DNA of 64,000 bases from Paradesertivirga mongoliensis (GTDB taxonomy: Bacteria; Bacteroidota; Bacteroidia; Sphingobacteriales; Sphingobacteriaceae). How positions within the stretch are numbered: the first letter of the stretch is position 1; each line of letters opens with the position of its first letter. Positions 41,838 to 51,315 of the stretch are shown in pieces. Both the position numbers and the translations under genes were made by a program. The notes below the pieces were generated by a model. It did no database searches and was not told where the DNA came from. It saw nothing but the letters and a program-made list of their open reading frames with translations. Location of the stretch: positions 558,001 to 622,000 of the forward strand of contig NZ_JAFMZO010000004.1 of the NCBI RefSeq assembly GCF_024436395.1, in the 5' to 3' direction.

Positions 41838-43877
41838 CTATTGCAATGGGTCGAAAGTTCCTGCTCCGTTCACGCTATTCCATCCTTGAGTTTGTTCAAG
41901 ATAAGGTGATACATCTAATATACTTTTATTGATACCCAAGAAATAGTATTCCTTGTACCATTTAAACTTCCAATTGTTGTTGGTAGGATCAAGATTATCT
42001 TTTTCGATAACTACAAAATGGTTATCGTATAGATAATCTAGATATTCGTCGAAGGTAGTTATACCTGGAGGATAAGCAGCTGGCTCACGTGAGATTACCG
42101 GAACAACACCGCGGCTATTTACCAGCATAGGATCCCCTATAACTTTCGGATCCGTCGTAGGATCAGGCTTAGTCACTTCAACATATTTACTTCCATCATC
42201 TTTTTTCACGTAAATCCAGATTCCAGTTCGTCGGGTACCATTTAAAGGATCCATACCAAGACGAGTTAATGTACCAAACTCGTCATCGAATAGCATCCAG
42301 CGGCGTAAATCCCAGAAGCGTTTTCCTTCAAAAGCAAATTCAATTTTCCGTTCGTTAATAGCTGCCGCAAAATGTTGATCACGGGTAACAACATTACTTA
42401 AGCCATAAGCGAGATCTAAGTTCTCAACACCGGCACGCTCTCTTATTGACTTGATTAATGTTAAACCTTCAGAAAGTTTGTCTATTCCAATCGCGGATTC
42501 AGCCAGATTTAAAACCACTTCAGCGAAACGCATCTCCATAAAATCGGTACCGCTGTAACCAAAATCCCCGCGGGAGTTACTTGCATCTGGATTTGTTCCT
42601 TTTCTTATATAAATTCCGCTGCTGTTTGAGCCCGCAGTTTCAGTAGTTTTATCCGGAGTGGCTTTACTTGCTGCAGAAAACCAGCTATAAGTCCAGAGCC
42701 TGTAATTTTTGTCTTCGTTAAAGGGCCAATGCGACCCGTTATATGCAAATGTTTTGTAAAAACGGGGATCACGGTTCTTATAAAACTTATTTGGATCATA
42801 CGTATATGTTGAACTATTGCGGTCTTTCCCATCTTTCATAGGAAACGCGTCCATAATTTGCTTAGTTGGAGATAAAGATCCTGCTCCCTCAATTTCTCTC
42901 GGACGTGCAGCTTGTTCCCAACCGTTATTTTTCTGTACCTGATCTGAGATGACACTATTGAAACCAGTTATGATTACGGCTTCCGGATTATTGTATTCCT
43001 CAAAAAACATTTTTTCCCATGCTGTTGCATTAGCGAGGCTTCCTTTTTTGTATAAACCAAATCCGCTAGCTTCTAACAAATTTTTTGCAGCAAGGTTAGC
43101 ATCATAAGCTCTCTGCCAGCGAGCTCTGTCATCGTTACGATTAAATTGCGGACTAGCCCAGGTTAAAAGAACGCGGCCTTTCAAGGCAGCAGCTCCACCG
43201 CTTGTAATTCTACCCCAATCACTGTTTCCCCAGTTAGGAGGAAGAAATTCGGTGGCAGCGTCCAGATCTGCTACGATCTGCTCGATGACCTCTGAGGATT
43301 TACTACGAGGCACTTCAATACTAGCCGCCCCTTCTATTACAATTGGATTTTGAGGTTCTAGTATTAGTGGTACTCCTCCATATAGTCTTACCAGATCAAA
43401 ATATTGAAAAGCACGCCAGAACAACATTTGTCCTTTCAGTTCCTCACGCAATTTCTCTGGCAAACCATATTTATCAATTTCACTTAAAAAGATATTAATC
43501 TGTTTGATTCTTGTGTAAGGATTATTTTTAGGCCCACCTGTAGGCAATTTCTCGCCAAAGTATTTTGAGGCATGATTTTGATTATAGTCGATTTTTGACC
43601 ATACCCTGTTCCAATCCGTTTGTCCTGCGAATTCTTCGGTTGTTCTTGAAAAGGCATCTCCATGGGCCAATTCCCATGAGAATGCTGCTGCATTATCTCC
43701 AGGCTGAAATGAGTAGTACATATAATCGACATATGACTGGGCAAGCACAGGATCTTTGAATACTTGCTCGTTCTCGCCATTTAAATCACGTTTCTCTTCC
43801 AGGAAGTCTTTTTTACAGCTTGCCGAAACTATAATACATAGCGAGGCAAAAAACCATATAATTTTATTTCTGTTCAT
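41838..43877 (-). CDS. SusD/RagB-family outer-membrane glycan-binding lipoprotein
   Basis: 679 residues; lipobox 'VSASCKKDF' with C21. SusD hallmarks are 'EQVFKDPVLAQSYVDYMYYS' at the front, 'QMLFWRAFQYFDLVRLYGGV' (TPR helix), 'RFAEVVLNLAESAIG' and 'INERKIEFAFEGKRFWDLRR' near the end. It caps the SusC channel on the cell surface and binds oligosaccharides for import. It starts 11 bp after the stop of its SusC partner and is closed by a strong terminator, so this pair is its own operon under site E. Confidence 0.95.
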   Translation of the reverse strand: MNRNKIIWFFASLCIIVSASCKKDFLEEKRDLNGENEQVFKDPVLAQSYVDYMYYSFQPGDNAAAFSWELAHGDAFSRTTEEFAGQTDWNRVWSKIDYNQNHASKYFGEKLPTGGPKNNPYTRIKQINIFLSEIDKYGLPEKLREELKGQMLFWRAFQYFDLVRLYGGVPLILEPQNPIVIEGAASIEVPRSKSSEVIEQIVADLDAATEFLPPNWGNSDWGRITSGGAAALKGRVLLTWASPQFNRNDDRARWQRAYDANLAAKNLLEASGFGLYKKGSLANATAWEKMFFEEYNNPEAVIITGFNSVISDQVQKNNGWEQAARPREIEGAGSLSPTKQIMDAFPMKDGKDRNSSTYTYDPNKFYKNRDPRFYKTFAYNGSHWPFNEDKNYRLWTYSWFSAASKATPDKTTETAGSNSSGIYIRKGTNPDASNSRGDFGYSGTDFMEMRFAEVVLNLAESAIGIDKLSEGLTLIKSIRERAGVENLDLAYGLSNVVTRDQHFAAAINERKIEFAFEGKRFWDLRRWMLFDDEFGTLTRLGMDPLNGTRRTGIWIYVKKDDGSKYVEVTKPDPTTDPKVIGDPMLVNSRGVVPVISREPAAYPPGITTFDEYLDYLYDNHFVVIEKDNLDPTNNNWKFKWYKEYYFLGINKSILDVSPYLEQTQGWNSVNGAGTFDPLQ

Positions 43878-43888
43878 AATTTCTAAAT

Positions 43889-46800
43889 CTATAGTGAAAG
43901 ATTAATGCCTAAAGAAAATGTTCTCAAAGCAGGGAATGCATCCCAGCTACCTTCAGAATCTTTGTAGTCGAAGGGGTTATAAAAGTTTATCGGATTTACA
44001 CCAGTAAACACAACCCGGGCATTCTTTACATGCAACTTGTCTGATATCTTTTTGGGTAAACTGTAATTTAGGTTGAAGTTTCTCATCCTCATTCTAAATG
44101 AGGATACCCTCCAAAATTCTGAAGTAGGCTCAAGACTGATATCTTCGTTGTGAGGATTTGGATATTTTCCGTTCGGATTTAATTCCGGATCATAAATATC
44201 GTTCCAATAAGCGGGAACGCTTTGGTAAATTCGGCTGATATCCTGGTTCAAGGGCTTTCTCGAGTCAATTTCAGACCAACCACCAAAAGAACCACCTATT
44301 GCACTGTCGAAACTAAAACCTTTATACCCAAATCTGAGCGTAATGCCGAATCCATAATGGTTGTCGGCTCTTTTTGCCAATAAAACCTGATCATTGTCGT
44401 CAATGATACCGTCAGCTGGCGCAAATGTACCATCCGACTGCAAAGGACCTCTTACATCTCTATAATATAGCATTCCAGGCTTTAAATTATCAGCCTCTAC
44501 ATCATGCACCTCAGTAATATTGTATTGTTGTACGTACGCATCAATCTCTGCTTGGGAACGGAACATTCCTAAATAGTCGTAACCCCATTGGCCTATATCT
44601 GTTGACTTTCCAGGTTGGGCTCTCCATGGATATGCTGCATCGTTATCGTTGAAATTTCCTTTAGTTTGTTTATTATCATACCAGGAGAAACGAGTGTCGA
44701 TTCCGTATCTGAAATCCTTTCCGATATTATCATTCCAGCCTAAACCAATCTCATAACCGAAAAAATCTACGGCTCCAAAATTTACAGAGGCCACACTACC
44801 ACCAACTGTAACAGGAACATTTGCAGTTCTTTCTATTAGCATATTGGTTCCTTTATTATAAAAAGCTTCTATAGTAGTCGAAAGTCTTGAGTTTAAAAAA
44901 CGTGCGTCGAGTCCAAGATTTTGCTTGAATTCATCACTCCAGGTAGCATCACGATTTGGTGACGCCTCCATTTTCATACCTATACTAGCTGGATTGCTGT
45001 CGTCATCGCCAAATACGCCACCTTTTCCTTGCTGGTAACTGTAACGCTGTCTCCATAACCATGGCTTAGTATCATCTCTTCCCAGTAAACCAACCGAGTA
45101 TCTCAGCTTAAGGAAATCAACAGCAGGTACCTTGAAAAAGCTTTCTTCTGAAACTACCCAACCTAGAGCAGCGGAGTAAAACCTTCCCCAATAGTTTTCT
45201 GGTGCAAATTTGGTCGATGCGTCACTTCTGAATACTAAATCGGCTAGATATTTATTTGCAAAATCGTAATGAGCACGACCTACATAACCAAGGGTACCTG
45301 ACTCATTTCCGGCACTTTTTCCTTCGTATTCGCCAAAAGCGGTGTTAAGTTGCCCGTTTGTTGTTAAGGTCGGGTCATACCGCCATACATCCTCCTGAGA
45401 CGATTCGGCTTCAGATCGCTCTACTGTAAAAAAGCCGCTTACATTGTGCTGGCCAAACTGGCGCGTATAATTTGCCGACAAATTTGCCTGGTATGATAAA
45501 AAATGTCTGTTTGAAAAGTACAAACGATTTCCATTCTCATAAGACTTTTTACTGCGAGGAGTATTTGAATCGATAATATGCGCAGTTCCATAATCATACA
45601 CGTCAAACCAGGTTCCGGTTTGGGTTCCCCTTGACGAACCTATGTTCCTGGCGTACGATGCCCGGGCTTTCAACCCTTTAATAAAAGGCAGTTCGTATTC
45701 GGCATATAAATTAAAGGTAGTAGTTCTATCATCACCGGTTGCCAGGTTATTCAGATCAGTAATTGCATAATAATTATATCGTGAAAGAGCATCGGTTCCC
45801 GGAAGTTTTACCGGTAATCCGTCCACATAGTAAGGAATATACTGTGGTGCACGAAGCAGGTTTCTGTAATCATTCTCTTCCTGCTCACCACCGATTTTAT
45901 TGAATGTTTTGGTAAGTCCGTCGAAAGTACCAGACACTTGCAATCCGGCTTTTAAGTTCGAGAGAACATTTACATCTGCGCCTGCTCTGAAGGTCCACTT
46001 ATTGTAATCGAGACTACCCAGGTTACCATCTTGTGTATAATAAGCGATGTTGGCAAAATAGGTAGATTTATCTGCTCCGCCGCTTACATTAAAAGTATGC
46101 CGCATATTCGAAGCAGAGGTCCATGCATCGTCCAACCAATCGTAATTATTGTTTTTATAATGCTCTAATTCTTCTGCTGTAAAAACGTATTTAACATCGC
46201 CAGGACTGCTTGCAATCCTATTAGAACCATATGCTCCATTTCTGATATTCATATATTGAGCAAACTCATAGCCTGTCAGCATTTTAGTTCGGTATGCTTC
46301 ATCATTTATAGCGAACGAACTGCTATAACTTACTCGCGGCTTACCTATCTTTCCGCGTTTAGTTTGAACAATAACGGCACCGTTTGCAGCACGAGAACCG
46401 TAAATCGCAGCGGCGGCATCCTTCAAAATTGAAATACTTTCAACTTCCGATGGGTCAAGATTATTAAAAAGAGTGTTGTCAGGAACGCCTTGTGCGTCTA
46501 CCTGGATTACATCATCTATAATATATAAGGGAGAATTACTTCCATCCTTTGACAAGGTTAAGGGGTTTCTAATTGTTAACTGCGCTGTAGAACCTGGACG
46601 CGAAGTGCCTCCAGATACAGAGAGCCCCAACATCCGGCTCGCTAAAGCTGCACCCAGATTCCCTAAAGGCAGATCTTCGATTTCTGCAGCGTCCAAATTA
46701 TCGATCGCTCCTGTCGACGCTCCCTTTGTTGTAGTACCGCCATACCCCGTTATGATAACCTGGCTTAAAGCAGTAACATCTTCTTTAAGTTTGACATCAA

Positions 46801-47158
46801 AAGATGTTTGCCCCTTAACTGCCACTTCCATAGTCTGAAATCCGAGGTAGCTAAACACCAATGTTTCATTTCCGGTAGGCAGGTTCAAACGGAACACACC
46901 CTCAACATCGGTTACAGTCGCCGTAGTTGTTCCTTTGATCTTCACAGTTACGCCTGGCAGGGGTTCACCCTGGCTGTCTGTAACCTTTCCGGTGATGTTG
47001 TCCCTTAATGCGTCTTTTAGTTCTGCGCCGAGCGTAACCCCGATTTTGCTGGACGTCTCGGCCTGGGAAGTTCCTGATAGAAAAATCGCTATTAATAAAG
47101 GAGTGCAGGCTATCCTCGAGCCCCTACTCAAATAATACTGCGTTTTTGAAAAGTTCAT
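43889..47158 (-). CDS. SusC/RagA-family TonB-dependent receptor
   Basis: 1089 residues with signal peptide ('FLSGTSQAET'). A carboxypeptidase-D-like regulatory domain ('ITGKVTDSQGEPLPGVTVKI', about 54-125) is followed by the TonB plug ('QVIITGYGGTTTKGA', 'VESISILKDAAAAIYGSRAA') and a 22-strand barrel ending 'LRTFSLGINLSL'. No STN domain is seen before the CarboxypepD domain, so it is not a sigma/anti-sigma transducer. Imports oligosaccharides of pectin size range. Its leader is unusually long (about 200 nt from the -7 box at 47365-47372). Confidence 0.96.
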   Translation of the reverse strand: MNFSKTQYYLSRGSRIACTPLLIAIFLSGTSQAETSSKIGVTLGAELKDALRDNITGKVTDSQGEPLPGVTVKIKGTTTATVTDVEGVFRLNLPTGNETLVFSYLGFQTMEVAVKGQTSFDVKLKEDVTALSQVIITGYGGTTTKGASTGAIDNLDAAEIEDLPLGNLGAALASRMLGLSVSGGTSRPGSTAQLTIRNPLTLSKDGSNSPLYIIDDVIQVDAQGVPDNTLFNNLDPSEVESISILKDAAAAIYGSRAANGAVIVQTKRGKIGKPRVSYSSSFAINDEAYRTKMLTGYEFAQYMNIRNGAYGSNRIASSPGDVKYVFTAEELEHYKNNNYDWLDDAWTSASNMRHTFNVSGGADKSTYFANIAYYTQDGNLGSLDYNKWTFRAGADVNVLSNLKAGLQVSGTFDGLTKTFNKIGGEQEENDYRNLLRAPQYIPYYVDGLPVKLPGTDALSRYNYYAITDLNNLATGDDRTTTFNLYAEYELPFIKGLKARASYARNIGSSRGTQTGTWFDVYDYGTAHIIDSNTPRSKKSYENGNRLYFSNRHFLSYQANLSANYTRQFGQHNVSGFFTVERSEAESSQEDVWRYDPTLTTNGQLNTAFGEYEGKSAGNESGTLGYVGRAHYDFANKYLADLVFRSDASTKFAPENYWGRFYSAALGWVVSEESFFKVPAVDFLKLRYSVGLLGRDDTKPWLWRQRYSYQQGKGGVFGDDDSNPASIGMKMEASPNRDATWSDEFKQNLGLDARFLNSRLSTTIEAFYNKGTNMLIERTANVPVTVGGSVASVNFGAVDFFGYEIGLGWNDNIGKDFRYGIDTRFSWYDNKQTKGNFNDNDAAYPWRAQPGKSTDIGQWGYDYLGMFRSQAEIDAYVQQYNITEVHDVEADNLKPGMLYYRDVRGPLQSDGTFAPADGIIDDNDQVLLAKRADNHYGFGITLRFGYKGFSFDSAIGGSFGGWSEIDSRKPLNQDISRIYQSVPAYWNDIYDPELNPNGKYPNPHNEDISLEPTSEFWRVSSFRMRMRNFNLNYSLPKKISDKLHVKNARVVFTGVNPINFYNPFDYKDSEGSWDAFPALRTFSLGINLSL

Positions 47159-47364
47159 ATTACGAAGTCATTAAATTGTTAGTGTTTTTTAGCATTTATC
47201 GGTTACTGATCGGAGCAGATAATCTGTCAGATAATGATTCCTGATGTGTTACTTTCTCCCGATTTTTTATCTGAATTCGTTGTAAGTAAGGTATTGCCTG
47301 CGCCCCTTACTTATTTGAATAACTCATCGCTTATAAAGCTGATTATTGGTTTAAAACGGTATAT

Positions 47365-47429
47365 CAAATGTATCCTGAAAACCGTCGCGGATTATATAGC
47401 ATTTTTTCCAAAGATTGTATGATCTTACC
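47365..47429 (-). promoter_or_regulatory. Shared operator (site E) plus -7 box for SusC/SusD
   Basis: Plus-strand 47400-47429 is CATTTTTTCCAAAGATTGTA then TGATCTTACC, with half-sites ATTTTTTC and ATCTTACC 21 bp apart. Minus-strand box TACATTTG (47372-47365) is a perfect TAnnTTTG, 27 bp away. CTATA directly follows the operator, as in sites D and G. Confidence 0.78.
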
Positions 47430-48092
47430 AATTAGAAAATGACGATAAATCCAATAGAGCAATGCGACTAAATTTAAAAACGACGATAAAGTGAGACGTG
47501 TAAAAGAGATTAAAATTAGCTTAAAATAAACTTAAAATTAGCTTAAAATTTGATTATTAAGATTTTATAAAAAAAATCACCTTTGACAATTTCGAGTACT
47601 CACATCGAGATTTCTACAAGATAATATTCGTGGAGTTAGTAATTTTTGTGATTTAGCTAGTCAAATAAAATGGTAAGATATTATAATATTTTTTTCAAAA
47701 AATAAATGATGCCCTGTAGCTTTCAACTAAGTGAGCTATAATATTACCAGTACCAAGAAAAAAGTCGTCAATTTGAAAATGTTAGACCGCTAAAAATCGC
47801 GTTAAGATTTGGTATCTTTTTGAAGGGGTTGAAAGGGGGCGAATCAGATAATGATTCTAAGAAAGTGCAACAATCGCAAACCAGTTTAGACATCGCCAGG
47901 TTATTTATTAGTAACGGCACTAGATCCTCCTATTCCGCGGTATTATTGTCGATGTACATAGATAATAACCTTCCAACCGGTTGAAGTCTGACAACGAGCG
48001 ACTCAAAAACGTTCGGCGACACTGGGCGTAGAAATAAAAACTATAAAAGTCCAAAAACTATAATCGAATCGCTTCGACACCTTATAATCGGT

Positions 48093-48128
48093 AAATAAAA
48101 AAGAGGCCTGAAAGATATCAGGCCTCTT
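48093..48128 (-). terminator. Intrinsic terminator after the surface lipoprotein gene
   Basis: Minus strand AAGAGGCCTGA-TATCTT-TCAGGCCTCTT then TTTTATTT: an 11-bp perfect stem with a U-rich tail, 21 bp after the stop at 48150. It closes the SusC/SusD/lipoprotein operon. Confidence 0.92.
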
Positions 48129-48149
48129 ACTAAATATATTCAGATACGA

Positions 48150-49391
48150 TTAATTCTGAATCTTAACATCAATACTAACGTAAGCTTTGTTTTCATAATC
48201 TGAAGCCACCCCGTTCACCAAAAATGCCCCATACTTGCCTTCAGGAGTTTTAAAGTAAACAACATTGCCTGCCGCCAAACCAGCCTGCCAGGTAGTAAAA
48301 TTCGTAGAAGTAACATTAAGCGTCCTTGCTTTTGCCTGTTCCTCAATTACACTTCCAGAAACTAATGTGTAAAGGAATGTGTTAGTTCCACCTGTCACCG
48401 GTGCACTAAATACCGTTGCCCTCTTCGTCCATGCGCTGATATCGTAGGTTGGGAAAGGATTAGTTGTGGCACTAAGAGAGTAATAATTATAAATATACCT
48501 TCCCGCATGCGCCGGTCTGGGATCTGGTGTTCTCCAAATTCCAAAATCTATATCAGCAGAATTCGCCTGCCCTTCTGTGTAGCTAAATGAAGTACCCTTG
48601 CTAATCGAGTAGAATGAAGGATTAACCTTAGTAAGAGTATCAGGAGCATATACTCTCCTGCTCGCAATTACTTTATAACTAGGATTTACTTCTATCGTTA
48701 CTTCCTTATAGCCATCGCCAATGTAATGCCCTTTTTCGTTTAAAGCATATACCCGGTAAGTGCTTTTTCCGTCCCTCTGCATCGTTAGTTTTAAAGTTCT
48801 GGAATAACTCCTTCTTTCTGATTCATCTGAAACTACCGTCGCAGTACGTTCAGGGTTACCACTACTTGAACCGGCAACTTTTTCAACAACAACACTGTGC
48901 ATGTCTTCATTGCTTGATGTAATTGAATAATCAATATACACGGTTTCGCCATCATTTACATTGGTGTAATCTGAAACAAGCTTGGGGTCAACCAACGGAT
49001 TGCCATGATACAGAACAGTAGCTGCGGCAATTTTAGCTCCGCTCGCGTTAGTAGCCCAAACTTCGTAGGTACTCTGAGGACTACCTTTTTTCACTTTGAT
49101 AGTCGCCACATACTTATTTCTTTCAGCAGCTGTGTTAGTTCTGGTAATTACGGGAGTGGTACTGCCTGTTTCAGATATATTTATTGTATACATCTGATTA
49201 AGTGTAGGATTACTTGTAGGTGTACTAATCTCAAAGTCCAGCAATATTTCATCGCTATTTAAAGCTGATGTGTAAACCACGTCAACTTCGTCAAACATAT
49301 TAAATATATTTTCCGAATCCTTTTTACAGGAATAGATTGTTATCGTAGTCAGAAAAAGCAAACTCAACAACTTATTTTTTTTATTTTTCAT
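48150..49391 (-). CDS. Surface lipoprotein, probable SusE/F-like glycan-binding protein
   Basis: 413 residues; lipobox 'TIYSCKKDS' with C22. Beta-rich, threonine/serine/asparagine-rich sequence with two or three likely Ig-like domains (about 30-130, 135-235) and a C-terminal domain with aromatic stretches 'RYIYNYYSLSATTNPFPTYD' that could bind glycan. No catalytic motif is visible. The position directly after SusD, as in starch and pectin loci, suggests a surface glycan-binding protein. I do not recognise a named family. It is the last gene before a strong terminator. Confidence 0.8.
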   Translation of the reverse strand: MKNKKNKLLSLLFLTTITIYSCKKDSENIFNMFDEVDVVYTSALNSDEILLDFEISTPTSNPTLNQMYTINISETGSTTPVITRTNTAAERNKYVATIKVKKGSPQSTYEVWATNASGAKIAAATVLYHGNPLVDPKLVSDYTNVNDGETVYIDYSITSSNEDMHSVVVEKVAGSSSGNPERTATVVSDESERRSYSRTLKLTMQRDGKSTYRVYALNEKGHYIGDGYKEVTIEVNPSYKVIASRRVYAPDTLTKVNPSFYSISKGTSFSYTEGQANSADIDFGIWRTPDPRPAHAGRYIYNYYSLSATTNPFPTYDISAWTKRATVFSAPVTGGTNTFLYTLVSGSVIEEQAKARTLNVTSTNFTTWQAGLAAGNVVYFKTPEGKYGAFLVNGVASDYENKAYVSIDVKIQN

Positions 49392-49424
49392 GTCTATATT
49401 TTAAAAACATTTGTATTCTGTTCA

Positions 49425-51305
49425 CTAATCTGCTAGCGGATCAAAAGTACCACCAGCCCAACCTATGGTTGGTTGAATATCGATTCCCGAGTTGACGAAA
49501 TCATTATGGAAAGTATAGAAATAATGAAATTCGGGAATGTTATAGGGCTGATAATTTCCTGGGGATATAACCCTTGCTTGCTGAAAATACTGTAAGTAAG
49601 TTGCTTTATCGTTGATGTTAATTTTATCTCTAAACATAACACCATTTGCATCCTTAGCTTCCAGAATATTCTTTGTAGTATTGCCATTGCGTAGCAAAAC
49701 CTCGATAGTCTCCATATTTCCGGTAAGCAGGTGCATTCTGCGTGTTCTTCTTAAATCAGAATTTCGTTTGTTTTCGAATGCGAATTCAATCATACGTTCG
49801 TTCAAGATCAAATCACGCATTTGACCTTCACTAGTTATTGATCCTAAGCCGTAGTCATTCGTTCCTGTACCTTGCTCTATTTTTGCGCGCTTTCTGATTT
49901 CCCTAACCATATCCTTGGCAGTTGCAAGGTCTCCAGTTTCATTAGCACATTCCGCATAGTTCAACATCACTTCTGCTAACCGTATCTCAATCCAGTCCAT
50001 ACCATTTCCGCCTAAGTTGCTCTGGTATCTGACGGATGTTGGCGGAGCAATTGATGTAAACCTCTTACTGTAAACTCCTCTTAAATTTGATTCATTGATA
50101 GCAGTATTATAAGTCCATTGCTTTCTATTCAGATCACCATCTAATGGCCAGGTACTTCCATTATAAGCGATAGTGGCTTCGAATCTCGGGTCGCGATTCT
50201 GCCAGAACATCACCGGATCATAAGTATAAGCACTGGCAGTTGATCCAATTGGATTACCATCCTTCATTGGATAGGCATCTAATAACCTGGTGCTTGCCTG
50301 GAAGCCCTGATGCGCGCCGCCCTGCGCACTTGCTGGTCTTGCACGGTACTCACCGTCATGGCCTCTTCGCTCTAGCGTACTGGAATAAGTTCTTACTAAA
50401 ATCGCCTCAGTATTTTCTGTGCCTTCTAATCTAAAGATATCGGCATAGTTGGGCAATAGCCTCTTACCATGGGTATTATAAGCTAATTCATAAGCAACTT
50501 TATTTGCATCTCGAGCGGTAATCCAACGGCTTTCATCATTACCCGGGTTAAATTGAGGGCTGGCCCAATACATCAGAACTTCAGCTTTTATACAAGTGGC
50601 GATAAGCTTGTCTATCTTACCTCTGCCATTTGCATCTTGCCACTGAACTCCTTCCAAATACTCTATCGATTTGTTAATGTCCGACAAAACAACATCAAAT
50701 ATTTGTCTTGCACTCGCTCTGCCTTTCACATTGATATTTTGAGGGTCTATCGGTTCTAAGGTCAATGGAACACCGCCATACACTTTGGCCAACTCAAAAT
50801 AAGTCATAGCCCGCAACGCGTGGTACTGACCCAGAAACTCCTTTTTCTTTGCATCAGACATCTTCCCTCCAGGAATATATTTTATTGCAGCATTGCATTT
50901 TGCAATGTCAAAATATTTATTACCTCCCGAAGCGTGGTTGTAAGTATTACCGGCGAACCGCACATCGTGATTAATCAAAGCACTCTGCAGTCCAAGAGCA
51001 GTCCTTGCCCACTGGTCTGCTGCGGGAAATATGTTTTCATCACTAGCCAGGTGTATACCATACCTACCTGACATGGTCGAGCTGACATTGTCCTGATAAA
51101 TAAACTGAGGGATAACGTTGTCATACACTCTGTTTATATGTAATTGTACAGATCCTTCCGCATCAAACAACGAAGCAGCATCTATTCCACCTCTATCAGG
51201 GAGTTCAAAAAACTCATCATCATTTACTTTACAAGCAGAAACACTGCAAGCAATTGTAACGGCAAGAATCGCCTTTTTTAATATATTATTTGAGTAAATT
51301 TTCAT
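49425..51305 (-). CDS. SusD/RagB-family outer-membrane glycan-binding lipoprotein
   Basis: 626 residues; lipobox 'SVSACKVND' with C25. SusD motifs 'FLGQYHALRAMTYFELAKVY', 'EIRLAEVMLNYAECANETGD' and 'LNERMIEFAFENKRNSDLRR'. It begins 11 bp after its SusC partner and is followed by the surface lipoprotein. Sequence differs well from the SusD at 41838, so the two systems probably bind different fragments. Confidence 0.95.
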   Translation of the reverse strand: MKIYSNNILKKAILAVTIACSVSACKVNDDEFFELPDRGGIDAASLFDAEGSVQLHINRVYDNVIPQFIYQDNVSSTMSGRYGIHLASDENIFPAADQWARTALGLQSALINHDVRFAGNTYNHASGGNKYFDIAKCNAAIKYIPGGKMSDAKKKEFLGQYHALRAMTYFELAKVYGGVPLTLEPIDPQNINVKGRASARQIFDVVLSDINKSIEYLEGVQWQDANGRGKIDKLIATCIKAEVLMYWASPQFNPGNDESRWITARDANKVAYELAYNTHGKRLLPNYADIFRLEGTENTEAILVRTYSSTLERRGHDGEYRARPASAQGGAHQGFQASTRLLDAYPMKDGNPIGSTASAYTYDPVMFWQNRDPRFEATIAYNGSTWPLDGDLNRKQWTYNTAINESNLRGVYSKRFTSIAPPTSVRYQSNLGGNGMDWIEIRLAEVMLNYAECANETGDLATAKDMVREIRKRAKIEQGTGTNDYGLGSITSEGQMRDLILNERMIEFAFENKRNSDLRRTRRMHLLTGNMETIEVLLRNGNTTKNILEAKDANGVMFRDKININDKATYLQYFQQARVISPGNYQPYNIPEFHYFYTFHNDFVNSGIDIQPTIGWAGGTFDPLAD

Positions 51306-51315
51306 GTCTAATAAA

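Larger units (their letters stand above)
47159..48149. other. Gene-free 990-bp stretch with leader, operator E and direct repeats
   Basis: No convincing gene: the open frames are short and antisense. It holds the SusC leader, operator site E (47365-47429), a direct repeat of TTAAAATTAGCTTAAAAT at 47510 and 47532 in an AT-rich part, a palindrome GAATCA-GATAA-TGATTC at 47841-47857 whose TCAGATAATGATTC half recurs at 47227-47240, and the terminator of the upstream operon at 48093-48128. About 400 bp (47590-48090) show nothing I can identify. Confidence 0.7.

Noticed and set aside
47234..47422. 62-codon plus-strand frame upstream of SusC
   Set aside because: Overlaps operator site E and the -7 box; no similarity.
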